A DNA stretch of 64,000 nucleotides from Streptosporangium lutulentum (GCF_030811455.1 NZ_JAUSQU010000001.1:9238001-9302000); one strand, 5' to 3'; positions 48,614-57,852 are shown, counted from the first letter of the stretch. Numbers and translations: made by a program. The notes: generated by a model not told the origin, from the letters alone.

Positions 48614-50599
48614 TTATAGCGCACGACGGGCGTTCACCTGCTTTCTCAGGAGCGAGGTTGATGTGGGGGGAGGAGTGCCTTTAAGGCGTTTCTGCTCCGC
48701 CGCGGTGAGCGCGGCCTTGAGCGTGGTCGTCTTGTCGATCTTCGCGGTGAAGTTGACCCCGCCGTGGGCCCAGTTCAGCCAGGCGGCGAGCAGTTCGCTC
48801 TCGAACACGGCCTTGCCGGTCTTCTTGACGGGCTTGAGCACCCGGTAGGCCGTGCCCAGGGTGGAGACGCGCGTGAGTTCGGAGAAGACCTTGCTGGCCT
48901 TGGCCGTCATGCCGAGATAGCAGGCGAGCGTCGCGTCGGGCAGCGTTCCCTTGCCCCGGGTGATCTCCACCGCCCACTGCGCGGCGGTCAGCGTCTTCTT
49001 GGACGTGCCGCGCGTGCACATGACGGGCGCCGGGGCGGGGGTGGCGGTCACGGTGACGGTCACGGTCACCTGCGGCAGGGGGATCGGCTCGGGGGCGGGG
49101 GCCGCCGGCGGTTCACTGATCGGGGAGGGACCCGAGCTCGGCTCGGGGCGCGGGTCGCCCGCCAGGTCGTCGTCGGGGTCGCCCGGGGCGGCCCAGTCTT
49201 CCGGATCGGGGTTCTGGGTCACGGCGGGAGCGGGGGTGCCTCCGGAGATCGCGACGCCCAGGTCCAGGCGCGGGGTGCTCACCCCGGCGTAGACGATCGG
49301 GCGCCCGGCCGCCTTGAGCCGGTCGAGCCTCGCGTCAGGGGTGTCGCCGGGGAGTTTCTGCGCCATCAGCGCCATGGCCGCGGTGACGTGCGGGGTGGAC
49401 ATGGAGGTGCCGCTGTAGACCTGGCGGCCGCCGCCCGGCACCGCGGAGTCGATGTCGACGCCGGGGGCGAAGAGGTCGAGCACGGAACCGTAGTTGGACC
49501 AGTAGGGGACGCGGTCTCCGTCGTTCGTCGCGCCGACGGTCACCGCGCCGGACAGGCAGCCGGGAGCCCCGGCACCGGAGAAGCCCTCGTTCCCGGCGGC
49601 GGCGACGACGGCCACGCCCTTGGCGCGCAGGGCCTCCACCTGAGTCCGCATCGCCCCCAGTTCGGGCTCGTTGTCGCACGCCCCCTCGTAGAGGCCGCCG
49701 CCGAGACTGAGGTTCACCGCGACGAGGCCCGGGGTGGTGTTCTTGAGCTCCGCGACGCGTTCGAGGGCTAGGAGGAGCGAGGACTCGTAGGCGGTCAGGC
49801 AGGCTCCGCCCAGGCCGTCGCAGTCGTCGACCCGGCTGAAGACCTGGAACGCCATGATCTTGGCGGCGGGCGCGACGGCGTGGGCGATGCCCGCCACATG
49901 GGTGCCGTGGTCGCACAGGTTGACCTGGCCGTCGAGGCAGGCGGGGGTGTTGGCGTCGGCGGAGCCGGGATCGGATTCCCCTCCGTTGGGACACAGCGAT
50001 TGTGCTTCGTCGTCCTTCACGGAGAAGCATTCCTGCTTTACGACGCTGCCCCCGAGATCGGGATGACCGGCGTCGATCCCGGTGTCGATGATCGCGATCG
50101 TCTGGCCCTCGCCCCTGTACCCGGAGTTGTGCGCCCTGTCCGCGCCGATCACCTGCAGGCCGGAGGCCAGCGAGGTGGGGACGTAAGTGCGGTCCCGGCG
50201 GATGGAGCGGACGCGAGGGTCCTCGGACAGGCGGGCCAGGGACTCACCGGTGCCCTCGACGACGATGAAGGAGGTGTCCGGCGGCTCCAGGACCACCTGC
50301 GCGTCGGGCAGCAGCCGTGCCTCCCCGGCCACGGGGGCGGCCTCGGCGGGGGCGGCCACCTCGACGATGACCCGCGCCCCGTCGGTGTCCTCGCCGAGGC
50401 CGGCCTCCAGCTTCGGCGGAGGGGGCGGATCCGCGGTCGCCGGGGGTGCCGGCGGATCCTCGGTCACCGCCGGGGCGGGTGTCGCGGGCGCCTCGGTCGT
50501 CGCGGCGGGGACGGGCGCCGGGGAGGTCCCGGCGAGGACAGGTACGGCGGGGGCGACGCTGAACACGATCACCAGGGCCACGAGGGCTCGAAATCGCAC
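48614..50599 (-). CDS. Secreted S8 serine peptidase with C-terminal extension
   Basis: The 661-residue protein has a signal peptide (to about residue 24), a Pro/Ala/Thr-rich spacer, an inhibitor I9-like propeptide (about 75-140) and a subtilase domain with Asp172 (AIIDTGID), His231 (CDHGTHVAG), Asn337 (AAGNEG) and Ser399 (SGTSMSTPHV). About eight cysteines in the catalytic domain suggest disulphides. A Pro-rich linker (EPSSGPSPISEPPAAPAPEP) leads to a C-terminal domain of about 150 residues that I do not recognise (KKTLTAAQWAVEITRGKG). GGAGG precedes the GTG start. sppA follows 10 bp later, so a secretion-linked operon is likely. Confidence 0.93.
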   Translation of the reverse strand: MRFRALVALVIVFSVAPAVPVLAGTSPAPVPAATTEAPATPAPAVTEDPPAPPATADPPPPPKLEAGLGEDTDGARVIVEVAAPAEAAPVAGEARLLPDAQVVLEPPDTSFIVVEGTGESLARLSEDPRVRSIRRDRTYVPTSLASGLQVIGADRAHNSGYRGEGQTIAIIDTGIDAGHPDLGGSVVKQECFSVKDDEAQSLCPNGGESDPGSADANTPACLDGQVNLCDHGTHVAGIAHAVAPAAKIMAFQVFSRVDDCDGLGGACLTAYESSLLLALERVAELKNTTPGLVAVNLSLGGGLYEGACDNEPELGAMRTQVEALRAKGVAVVAAAGNEGFSGAGAPGCLSGAVTVGATNDGDRVPYWSNYGSVLDLFAPGVDIDSAVPGGGRQVYSGTSMSTPHVTAAMALMAQKLPGDTPDARLDRLKAAGRPIVYAGVSTPRLDLGVAISGGTPAPAVTQNPDPEDWAAPGDPDDDLAGDPRPEPSSGPSPISEPPAAPAPEPIPLPQVTVTVTVTATPAPAPVMCTRGTSKKTLTAAQWAVEITRGKGTLPDATLACYLGMTAKASKVFSELTRVSTLGTAYRVLKPVKKTGKAVFESELLAAWLNWAHGGVNFTAKIDKTTTLKAALTAAEQKRLKGTPPPTSTSLLRKQVNARRAL

Positions 50600-50699
50600 A
50601 TGTCCTCCGGGGAGATCAAACAGGCGATTCGGAGTCTAAGCAGCGATTTGTCCTAGGTGAATACTTTGCCCCGGATTCAAAGGGTCTTCTGAGAAACGG

Positions 50700-50737
50700 C
50701 TCGGCCCTCCGCGGCGTGACGCACACGGAGGGCCGAG
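50700..50737. terminator. Terminator of the GH18 gene
   Basis: CTCGGCCCTCCG pairs with CGGAGGGCCGAG (12 bp) around 14 nt, 11 bp after the GH18 stop on the minus strand. Confidence 0.7.
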
Positions 50738-50748
50738 TGTTCGGAATA

Positions 50749-52374
50749 TTACTTGAGGCCGTTGGAGATGGCGGTGATGAGCTCACCGTTGGCGGTGTCT
50801 CCGCTGGTCTCCCAGAAGAACGCGCCGCCCAGACCCTGGTTCTTGGCGTAGGTCATCTTGCCGGCGATGGTGCTCGGGGTGTCGTAGCTCCACCACTGGC
50901 CGTTGCAGAAGCCGTAGGCGGTGCCGCCGACGGTGCCGGTGGCCGGGCACTTGGTCTTGAGGACCTTGTAGTCCTCGTTGCCCGCCTCGTAGGTGCCGGG
51001 GGCGGCGCCGGTCGCGGTGCCGCCCGGAGCCGCCTGCGTCACGCCGGTCCAGCCTCGGCCGTAGAAGCCGATGCCGAGCAGGAGCTTGCTCGCGGGGATT
51101 CCCTTGGCCTTGAACTTCTGGATCGCGGCGTCGGAGTTGAAACCGGCCGTCGGGATGCCGGTGTAGGAGGTGAGGGGCGAGTGCGGAGCCGTCGGGCCCT
51201 GAGCGTTGAACGCGCCGAAGTAGTCGTAGGTCATCGGCATGAGCCAGTCCAGGTTGTTGATGGCACCGGCGTAGTCGGCGACGTCGATCTTGCCGCCGGT
51301 GGAGCCGTCGGCGGTGGTCGCCGCCGTGACCAGGGCGTTGGCGCCGAACCTGCTCCGCAGGGCGGAGATCACGTTCTTGAACGCGTTCGGGCCGCTGGCG
51401 TCACAGGTCAGACCGCAGGCGTTGGGGTACTCCCAGTCGACGTCGATGCCGTCGAACACGTCGGCCCAGCGCGGGTCCTCGACCAGGTTGTAGCAGGACT
51501 CGGCGAACGCGGCGGGGTTGGCCGCGGCCTGGGTGAAACCGCCGGACCAGGTCCAGCCGCCGAAGGACCAGATGACCTTGATGTGCGGGTAGGCCTTCTT
51601 CAGCTTGCGGAGCTGGTTGAAGTTGCCGCGCAGCGGCTGGTCCCACGTGTCGGCCACGCCGTCGACGCTCTGGTCGGCGGTGTAGGCCTTGTCGTAGTCC
51701 GCGTAGGAGTCACCGATGCTGCACCGGCCGCCCGCGGTGTTGCCGAAGGCGTACAGGATGTGCGTCAGCTTCGCCGCCGAACCGCTCGTGACCAGGTTCT
51801 TCACGTGGTAGTTGCGGGCGTAGACGCCCCACTCGGTGAAGTATCCGACGAGCTTCTTGCCCGAGGCCGGGGGAACGGTCGGGGGAACCGTGGGGGGAAC
51901 GGTCGGAGGAACCGTGGGCGGGACGGTCGGGGGGACCGTGGGGGGAACGGTCGGGGGGACCGTGGGCGGAGTCGTGGGGCCGGTGCCGTTGCAGGCCGCG
52001 CCGTTGAGCTTGCAGTTCAGCACGCCGGTAAGTCCGCCGGGCGCGCCGTTGAACCCGAAGCTCACGGTGGCCCCGGCCGCCAGAGCCCCGTTCCACGGCT
52101 TGTTGACGAAGGTGTAGTGGTCGCCGCTCTTGGTGAGGTCGGCATCCCACGCCGAGGGGATCGACTTGCCGGCGGGAAGGTCGAACTCGACCTTCCAGCT
52201 CGTCAGGGCACTCGTCCCCGCTTTCACGGTGACCTTGCCCTCGAAGCCTGAGCCCCAGTCGGACACGGTGGAGTAGGTGGCCGTGGCCGGAGTGGCGGCC
52301 GTCGCGGCGTTCATCCCCAGGGGGGCGAGCAGCGCCGCTGCTGCGATGAAGGAGCCGATGGTAATTCGTCGCAA
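50749..52374 (-). CDS. Secreted family-18 chitinase with CBM2
   Basis: The 541-residue enzyme has a signal peptide (to about residue 27), a CBM2 cellulose/chitin-binding module (27-128, end Cys121/Cys128), a TVPP-repeat linker (about 135-168) and a GH18 barrel (about 173-541) with the catalytic motif DGIDVDWEYP (308-317, acid Glu315). It hydrolyses chitin with retention through substrate assistance. The TTG at 52374 has GGAG six bases upstream and leads straight into the signal peptide. Its promoter carries the same palindrome as the GH19 gene, so both respond to one regulator. Confidence 0.95.
   Translation of the reverse strand: MRRITIGSFIAAAALLAPLGMNAATAATPATATYSTVSDWGSGFEGKVTVKAGTSALTSWKVEFDLPAGKSIPSAWDADLTKSGDHYTFVNKPWNGALAAGATVSFGFNGAPGGLTGVLNCKLNGAACNGTGPTTPPTVPPTVPPTVPPTVPPTVPPTVPPTVPPTVPPASGKKLVGYFTEWGVYARNYHVKNLVTSGSAAKLTHILYAFGNTAGGRCSIGDSYADYDKAYTADQSVDGVADTWDQPLRGNFNQLRKLKKAYPHIKVIWSFGGWTWSGGFTQAAANPAAFAESCYNLVEDPRWADVFDGIDVDWEYPNACGLTCDASGPNAFKNVISALRSRFGANALVTAATTADGSTGGKIDVADYAGAINNLDWLMPMTYDYFGAFNAQGPTAPHSPLTSYTGIPTAGFNSDAAIQKFKAKGIPASKLLLGIGFYGRGWTGVTQAAPGGTATGAAPGTYEAGNEDYKVLKTKCPATGTVGGTAYGFCNGQWWSYDTPSTIAGKMTYAKNQGLGGAFFWETSGDTANGELITAISNGLK
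51868..51970 (-). repeat. 12-bp linker repeats in the GH18 gene
   Basis: About eight copies of a 12-bp unit encode TVPP repeats of the linker between CBM2 and GH18. Copy number is likely to vary between strains. Confidence 0.85.
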
Positions 52375-52413
52375 GGGTCGCTCCAGGTCAGATAGTGCCT
52401 AGTCCCCGTATTC

Positions 52414-52430
52414 ATAGGAAAGTTTCCTAT
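52414..52430 (-). promoter_or_regulatory. Operator of the GH18 chitinase gene
   Basis: ATAGGAAAGTTTCCTAT is a perfect 17-bp palindrome starting 10 bp after the -10. Core identical to the GH19 operator (38389-38411). Confidence 0.65.
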
Positions 52431-52440
52431 TAGTTCTCAG

Positions 52441-52469
52441 AGCGTAAGTTCTCGTTCGTGGCCGGTCAA
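52441..52469 (-). promoter_or_regulatory. Promoter of the GH18 chitinase gene
   Basis: Minus-strand TTGACC (52469-52464), 17 nt and TACGCT (52446-52441). Confidence 0.5.
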
Positions 52470-52689
52470 TGCCTTGCTCGCCGATATAAGGCCGATTTAA
52501 GGTTTTCTGTCCATGCGGTGTGCACACACCGGACGAGCGCGGTGAATGACGGGATGAACAGGAGAGACGCGGGCCGGATCGCGGACGGGAGCCGAATTCG
52601 GGCGGGCGGGTGAGCCGAGTTCCGGACGGCGTGCGAATGCGAAAAGGCCGGCCACGTATCGCGTGACCGGCCTCAAGGAGACCTGGAAC

Positions 52690-52718
52690 GGGCCGGTCAC
52701 CCGTCGTGTGACCGGCCC
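52690..52718. terminator. Terminator downstream of glgB
   Basis: GGGCCGGTCAC pairs with GTGACCGGCCC (11 bp) around 7 nt, about 150 bp after the glgB stop on the minus strand. Confidence 0.5.
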
Positions 52719-52864
52719 GGACGCGGGTCGGATCACCCGACCCGGTCGACGTGCCCGCTCAGGTGACCCTGATCCGGGCGGTGGCCGCCCCGCGGTTCGG
52801 GCGGCGTCCTTCCGCGACGGCGATCGCGCCCTTCCGCGTGGTGGTGCCGTGCACCTTTCTCCCT

Positions 52865-55177
52865 TTACGGGCGGACGAGGTCACCGCCCGTGACGCGCCT
52901 CTCGGCGGCCGGTTCCTCGACGCTCCGCTCGTCCGGACCGTTCTGCTCGCCCTGGACGCTCTGGGCGCTCTGGATGTCCCGGACCTCACGCTCCTCCTCG
53001 TCGACGGCCTGGGCCACGGAGGCCGGAGACGGAACCTGCCGGAGCCAGAGGGTGCCCAGGGGCGGCACGCGCAGGCGGGCGGAGTACGGCAGGCCGTGAC
53101 GGGGCTCCTCGATCGTCTCCACCATGCCGAGGTTGCCCACCCCGCTGCCCGCGTAGTCGTAGGCGTCGGTGTTGAGCACCTCCTCCCACGGCCCGGGGAA
53201 GGGCAGGCCGAGGTGGTAGTCCTCGTGCGGCGAGCCGGAGAAGTTGGCCACGCAGGCCAGGGCGGAACCGTCCTTGGCATACCGGAGGAACGAGAACACA
53301 TTGCCCGTCGCGTCGTCGGCGTCGATCCAGCGGAAGCCCTCCGGGGAGGTGTCCATGCTCCAGAGGGCGGGGGTCTCCTTGTAGATCCGGTTGAGGTCGC
53401 GGACCACCCGCTGCACGCCCTTGTGCCCGTCGAAGTCGAGCACCCACCAGTCGAGCCCGCGCTCCTCCGACCACTCCGAGCCCTGGCCGAACTCCCCGCC
53501 CATGAACAGCAGCTGCTTGCCGGGGTGGGCCCACATGAAGGCGAACAGCGCGCGCAGGTTCGCGAACCGCTGCCACTCGTCACCGGGCATCTTGCCGAGC
53601 AGCGATCCCTTGCCGTGCACCATCTCGTCATGCGAGAGCGGCAGCACGAAGTTCTCCGAGTAGGCGTACATCAGCGAGAACGTCATCTGGTGGTGGTGGT
53701 ACCGCCGGAAGACCGGCTCGTGCTTGAGATAGGCGAGCGTGTCGTGCATCCAGCCCATGTTCCACTTGAACCCGAAGCCCAGCCCGCCCAGGTGCACCGG
53801 CCTGGAAACCCCCGGCCACGCCGTCGACTCCTCGGCGACGGTGGTGATGCCCGGCCCCTCGCGATAGGAGACCGCGTTCATCTCCTTGAGGAACGCCACC
53901 GCGTCGAGGTTCTCCCGCCCGCCGTACTCGTTGGGCGTCCATTCGCCCTCGCGCCGCGAGTAGTCGAGATAGAGCATCGAGGCGACCGCGTCGACCCGCA
54001 GCCCGTCGATGTGGAACTCACGCAGCCAGTAGACGGCGTTGGCGACCAGGAAGTTGCGGACCTCCCTGCGGCCGAAGTCGAAGATGTAGGTGCCCCATTC
54101 GGGGTGCTCGCCCCGCGCCGGGTCGGCGTGCTCGTACAGCGGCGTCCCGTCGAACCTGGCCAGCGCCCAGTCGTCCATCGGGAAGTGCGCGGGCACCCAG
54201 TCGACCAGCACCCCGATTCCCGCCTGGTGCAGGCGGTCCACCAGGTGGCGGAAGTCGTCGGGGGAGCCGAACCGGGCCGTCGGCGCGTAGTAGGACGTCA
54301 CCTGGTAGCCCCAGGAGCCGCCGAACGGATGCTCGGCCACCGGCATGAACTCCACGTGGGTGAAGCCCATGTCCACCACGTAGTCGACCAGCTCGGTGGC
54401 CAGCTCCCGGTAGGACAGCCCCGGCCGCCACGAACCGAGGTGCACCTCGTAGGTGCTCATGGGTTCTTCCGCGGCCCTGCTGCCGGAGCGCCGCAGCATC
54501 CACTCCTCGTCCTGCCAGCCGTACTCCGACGTGTCGATCACCGACGCGGTCGCGGGCGGGCACTCGGTGCGCCTGGCCATCGGGTCGGCCTTGGCCCGCC
54601 AGACCCCGTCCGCGCCGAGGACGCCGAACTTGTAGCGGTCACCCGGGCCCAGCCCCGGGATGAAGAGCTCCCACACCCCCGAGCTGCCGAGCGAGCGCAT
54701 GGGGCACGCGGTGCCGTCCCAGTGGTTGAAGTCTCCGAGAACCCGCACCCCGCGCGCGTTCGGCGCCCACACGGCGAAGGCCGTGCCCTGCACGTCCTCG
54801 TGCCGCATGACCCGCGCGCCGAGCACCTCCCAGAGCCGCTCGTGACGCCCCTCGCCGATCAGGTGGAGGTCCACCTCGCCCAGCGTGGGCCAGTGCCGGT
54901 AGGGGTCGGTGGTCTCGTACGGCTCGGCGCCGGCGTAGGTGATCCGGAACCGGTAGTCAGGGATCTTGTCGAGGCCGGGGAGCGTCACCGCGAACACGCC
55001 GTGGGCCACGTGTTTCATGTCGTGAGCCTTGCCGTCCACGATCGCGTGGACCTTCTGCGCCAGCGGCCGCAGGGTCCTGACGGTCACACCCTCGGGCCCC
55101 AGATGCGCGCCCAGGATCGAGTGCGGATCGTGGTGTGCCCCGCCCGCCAGCCGGTCCAGGTCCAAGTCCGCGTTCAT
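52865..55177 (-). CDS. glgB: 1,4-alpha-glucan branching enzyme
   Basis: The 770-residue enzyme forms alpha-1,6 branches in glycogen. It has two N-terminal beta modules (CBM48 with FAVWAPNARGVRVLGDFNHWDG at about 133-155) and a GH13 barrel with catalytic Asp396 (DGLRVDAVASM), Glu449 (TVAEEST) and the conserved LSHDEMVHGKGSL. EVHLGSW, FMPVAEHPFGGSWGYQ and EWGTYIFDFGR are GlgB signatures. The C-terminus has an extra about 50 residues rich in Glu, Ser and Gln. No other glycogen genes are adjacent in the window. Confidence 0.97.
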   Translation of the reverse strand: MNADLDLDRLAGGAHHDPHSILGAHLGPEGVTVRTLRPLAQKVHAIVDGKAHDMKHVAHGVFAVTLPGLDKIPDYRFRITYAGAEPYETTDPYRHWPTLGEVDLHLIGEGRHERLWEVLGARVMRHEDVQGTAFAVWAPNARGVRVLGDFNHWDGTACPMRSLGSSGVWELFIPGLGPGDRYKFGVLGADGVWRAKADPMARRTECPPATASVIDTSEYGWQDEEWMLRRSGSRAAEEPMSTYEVHLGSWRPGLSYRELATELVDYVVDMGFTHVEFMPVAEHPFGGSWGYQVTSYYAPTARFGSPDDFRHLVDRLHQAGIGVLVDWVPAHFPMDDWALARFDGTPLYEHADPARGEHPEWGTYIFDFGRREVRNFLVANAVYWLREFHIDGLRVDAVASMLYLDYSRREGEWTPNEYGGRENLDAVAFLKEMNAVSYREGPGITTVAEESTAWPGVSRPVHLGGLGFGFKWNMGWMHDTLAYLKHEPVFRRYHHHQMTFSLMYAYSENFVLPLSHDEMVHGKGSLLGKMPGDEWQRFANLRALFAFMWAHPGKQLLFMGGEFGQGSEWSEERGLDWWVLDFDGHKGVQRVVRDLNRIYKETPALWSMDTSPEGFRWIDADDATGNVFSFLRYAKDGSALACVANFSGSPHEDYHLGLPFPGPWEEVLNTDAYDYAGSGVGNLGMVETIEEPRHGLPYSARLRVPPLGTLWLRQVPSPASVAQAVDEEEREVRDIQSAQSVQGEQNGPDERSVEEPAAERRVTGGDLVRP

Positions 55178-55620
55178 GGCTCACTCCTGATAGATCGATA
55201 GCCCTAACCCTGCCCTACTCGGGTCCTACAACCCATGCCCTTGTCCGCTATCACCATGCGTGTCGTGAAAAGGTGCAGATTTTTGGGTGGAAAGATCCTG
55301 ATTGTCGCACTTGAAGCTTGGGGAAACGCTGTCCGCGCACTGAGTTGATCACACGTGGACGCCGGCGCATCCGTGTGATCCCCTCCTGTCCGCGCACCCC
55401 CGGCTTCGCCGCGGCCCGAGCAGTCGCGTCGCCACAGCCTCCCGCACTTCACGGGAGTCGTGCGAGCCGTACGGGAGGATCATCGACGTTCGCGTCCCGG
55501 TTCCCTCACCGGCCCCGCCGACCGGGGTGGTCGGGCTGGCCGGGGCGCTCGGGGCGATCTCGCCGAGAGGGTGACCGGGGCGATCCCGGGAGGATCGCCG
55601 CGGCGGGGAACGCGGTCGGA
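55178..55620. other. Intergenic region between glgB and the amine oxidase gene (443 bp)
   Basis: It must hold the glgB promoter (AT-rich stretch 55240-55320) and the end of the amine oxidase transcript (hairpin 55579-55599). No further gene recognised. Confidence 0.45.
55579..55599 (-). terminator. Hairpin after the amine oxidase gene
   Basis: GGCGATCC pairs with GGATCGCC (8 bp) around 5 nt, 22 bp after the stop codon on the minus strand. Confidence 0.5.
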
Positions 55621-56883
55621 TCAGCGAGGGTTCTTGGCCGTGACGTCGCGGGCGGTGACGCGGAACCCCTGCCAGTGGGTCGGCATGAGGTCGCCGTCCT
55701 CGTCGCGGGGGACGTGGTGGTAGCCGACGTTGACCCACACGACGGGATCCTTGACCTTCTCGCCGTCGGTGTAGCGGTCGACGGACCTGGCGCATCCGGG
55801 AGAGGGGTTGACGGTCGCCAGGCGCTCGCACGAGCGGTAGGTGCTGACGTAGACGTCGGCGCGGGTGAAGGCCTCGTCGGCGGGGCCCCGGTATTCGGCG
55901 CTGTCCGAATTGTTGATCTCCCAGGAGACGCGGTGCCCGTCGGCGTTGCGCACCTTCCGGTCGACCACGCGCCACCAGCGCATCGGCCTGTTGACGGCCT
56001 TGGCCTCCTCGCCGAACGCGGTGCGCCCGAGCTTCCGCTTGGCCGTACCGGATCCCGTGAAGTCGTACTGCTCGACGAGGTCGTCGGCCTTGCCCGCGAC
56101 GTCGAAGTCGAGGCGCCAGAAGATGTTGTGGTTGTGGCTCGTCTCGAAGGTTCGCGCGCCCACCCCGATCGGCCAGCCGTGCTCGGGTGTGGTGGTGAAC
56201 CCGGCCAGCGAGCCCGTCGCGCCCACGCGCGGGGTGATCGAGCCGTCGTCGGAGAAGGCCCATTCGGCCAGGTAGGTGTACCAGCCGACCTGGAAGGCGG
56301 AGAACACCACCAGGTCGCGCCCCTGCGCCGAGACGCTCGGCCGGTCGTATTCGGACTTCAGGTAGGCGTGGCCACGGGCCCGCGTCGTCACGCAGACGAA
56401 CTGCTCGCGGCGCTCACCCTCCGGGCAGTCGGCGGACTGCAGCGCGATGGCGGTGGACCCCAGTGCCCCGATGTCGTGGTAGCGAGGCTGACCGCTGTCG
56501 TAGGGGACGTGGATCTGGGCCAGCGCGGTGCTGCGCAGCACCGTGACCGGCCCGCTGCCCCTCGGCGTGTAGACGACCTTGGTGAGGGTCAGCCCCTCGA
56601 TGTTGCGCATCTCCCAGCAGAGCTGCCAGCGCGCGCCGTTCGGCAGGGTCTTGTCGATCCGGTACGGAGCACTGCACGGAGGCGCGGGTGCCCGTACGGC
56701 ATGCGCCGCCCACGCGGGAGCCCGTACGGCATGCGCGGCGGGTACGGAGGCGGGCCTGGCGTGCGGCGCGGCCTGGGCGGCGGGTGTGGCGGATGTGGTG
56801 GGTGCGGCGTGCGCGGCCCGTGCCGGGCCGAGGCCCCCGGCGAGCATGGCGCAGGAGAGGGCGAGGCGGAGGAACACGGTCAC
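55621..56883 (-). CDS. Copper amine oxidase catalytic-domain protein (split, non-canonical cofactor motif)
   Basis: The 420-residue product has a signal peptide (to about residue 27), an Ala/Pro-rich spacer and a domain resembling the C-terminal catalytic domain of copper amine oxidases. HNH (in SHNHNIFWRLDFDV) and a late His in VGYHHVPRDEDGDLMPTHW are likely copper ligands. The cofactor site, normally T-x-x-N-Y-D/E, reads QVGWYTY: the Tyr is kept but the Asn is Trp. Topaquinone formation is therefore uncertain. The GTG at 56883 overlaps the upstream stop (GTGA); a GTG at 56877 has better RBS spacing. It probably works with the upstream N2-like protein as one split enzyme or a binding protein. 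Confidence 0.75.
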   Translation of the reverse strand: MTVFLRLALSCAMLAGGLGPARAAHAAPTTSATPAAQAAPHARPASVPAAHAVRAPAWAAHAVRAPAPPCSAPYRIDKTLPNGARWQLCWEMRNIEGLTLTKVVYTPRGSGPVTVLRSTALAQIHVPYDSGQPRYHDIGALGSTAIALQSADCPEGERREQFVCVTTRARGHAYLKSEYDRPSVSAQGRDLVVFSAFQVGWYTYLAEWAFSDDGSITPRVGATGSLAGFTTTPEHGWPIGVGARTFETSHNHNIFWRLDFDVAGKADDLVEQYDFTGSGTAKRKLGRTAFGEEAKAVNRPMRWWRVVDRKVRNADGHRVSWEINNSDSAEYRGPADEAFTRADVYVSTYRSCERLATVNPSPGCARSVDRYTDGEKVKDPVVWVNVGYHHVPRDEDGDLMPTHWQGFRVTARDVTAKNPR

Positions 56884-57554
56884 CACTCCAAGGTGTGGAT
56901 CTTCTTGGCGGACAGGTCGACGACGATCCGGCTGGTGTCCAGCCAGGTGTTGTCGGGCAGCCGGACGAACAGTCGCAGGCACCGGTGGATCCCGCAGTGC
57001 CGGGCGGACCCGCGCTCGTGGGCCGGGGTGAAGATCAGCCCACGCAGGCCCAGGTCGGACGCGGACCTCAGCGGCCTGCCTCCCGTCTTGGCGTAGGACT
57101 CGCGAACGCTCCCGCCGTACGCCGGGTCGGCCAGAAGCAGTTCGGCCGCCGCCGTCTCCTCCGCCTTGGACGGCGGCGGCTGCACTCCGCGCGCCACGCT
57201 CTCCTCGACGACCGTGCCCCGGCCGAGGTCCACGGTCCGCATGATGAGCTGGTCGGCGCCGTAGTCGTACAGGTAGGCGTTGGCCAGCCGCCGCTCACCG
57301 GCGTCCTTGTCGTCGTCGCGCTCGACGTAGAGCAGCTTGGTCTGCCCGGCCGCCAGGTGCTCCCGGGAACCCGCCGACGCGATCGCGCTCGCCCGCGCGA
57401 TCTCCTGACCGGTCAGCGGGTCGTCCTGCGCGGTCGCCCGGGGCGCCGATCTCGCCGCCTGCGACCCCTGCTCGCCCGGCAGGAACAACACCGCCCCGGC
57501 GACGGCCATCATCCCTACTCCCGCGACCGCCGTCACAATCAATCTTCGCCCCAC
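56880..57554 (-). CDS. Exported amine oxidase N2-domain-like protein
   Basis: The 224-residue product has an N-terminal signal or membrane anchor (RRLIVTAVAGVGMMAVAGAVLFL). Residues about 42-130 resemble the N2 domain of copper amine oxidases (DDPLTGQEIARASAIASA, then RRLANAYLYDYGADQLIMRTVDLGRGTVVEE), and the rest resembles N3. The catalytic domain is encoded by the next gene, which overlaps this stop by 4 bp. Together they cover the standard domain order of a single amine oxidase chain. AGAGGG precedes the GTG start. RRL near the start could be a Tat motif but is weak. Confidence 0.7.
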   Translation of the reverse strand: MGRRLIVTAVAGVGMMAVAGAVLFLPGEQGSQAARSAPRATAQDDPLTGQEIARASAIASAGSREHLAAGQTKLLYVERDDDKDAGERRLANAYLYDYGADQLIMRTVDLGRGTVVEESVARGVQPPPSKAEETAAAELLLADPAYGGSVRESYAKTGGRPLRSASDLGLRGLIFTPAHERGSARHCGIHRCLRLFVRLPDNTWLDTSRIVVDLSAKKIHTLEW

Positions 57555-57814
57555 GGACGCCCTCTTTACTCATTGTTGACAGTTGACTGCGAAGGGTAGT
57601 CGCAATGGGCTGTCTGGGCCGTTCAAACGGCGTATTGCACCATTGGTGGGCGGTGGGGTGGGTTCGTGAGATAAGCGAGGCGGCCGAGTCGCGCAGAACC
57701 ATTCAAGGCGCGCCGCAGGGCGACCGTCGGGCACATGCCGCGGGGCGCCGACGTGCGAGGACTCCACTCCGGATCATTGCCTTGACTGATCCGACTTGAC
57801 CGATTCCATGGTTA

Positions 57815-57824
57815 CTGTCGACAG
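57815..57824. promoter_or_regulatory. Palindrome upstream of the OFA transporter gene
   Basis: CTGTCGACAG, flanked by TTA and ATAA, lies 29 bp before the ATG and downstream of TTGACC (57796-57801). It could be a repressor site. Confidence 0.35.
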
Positions 57825-57852
57825 ATAAGTGGAAGCGGCATACTGTATTCCA

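Larger units (their letters stand above)
52375..52864. other. GH18 promoter and glgB downstream region (490 bp)
   Basis: It holds the GH18 promoter and operator (52414-52469) and the glgB terminator (52690-52718). A third copy of the GTGACCGGCC motif is at about 52660. No gene seen. Confidence 0.5.

Noticed and set aside
52751..55201. Long open frame on the plus strand across glgB
   Set aside because: It is antisense to a clear glgB gene. Such frames are common in high-GC codons, and its product is rich in Arg, Val and His with no family motif.
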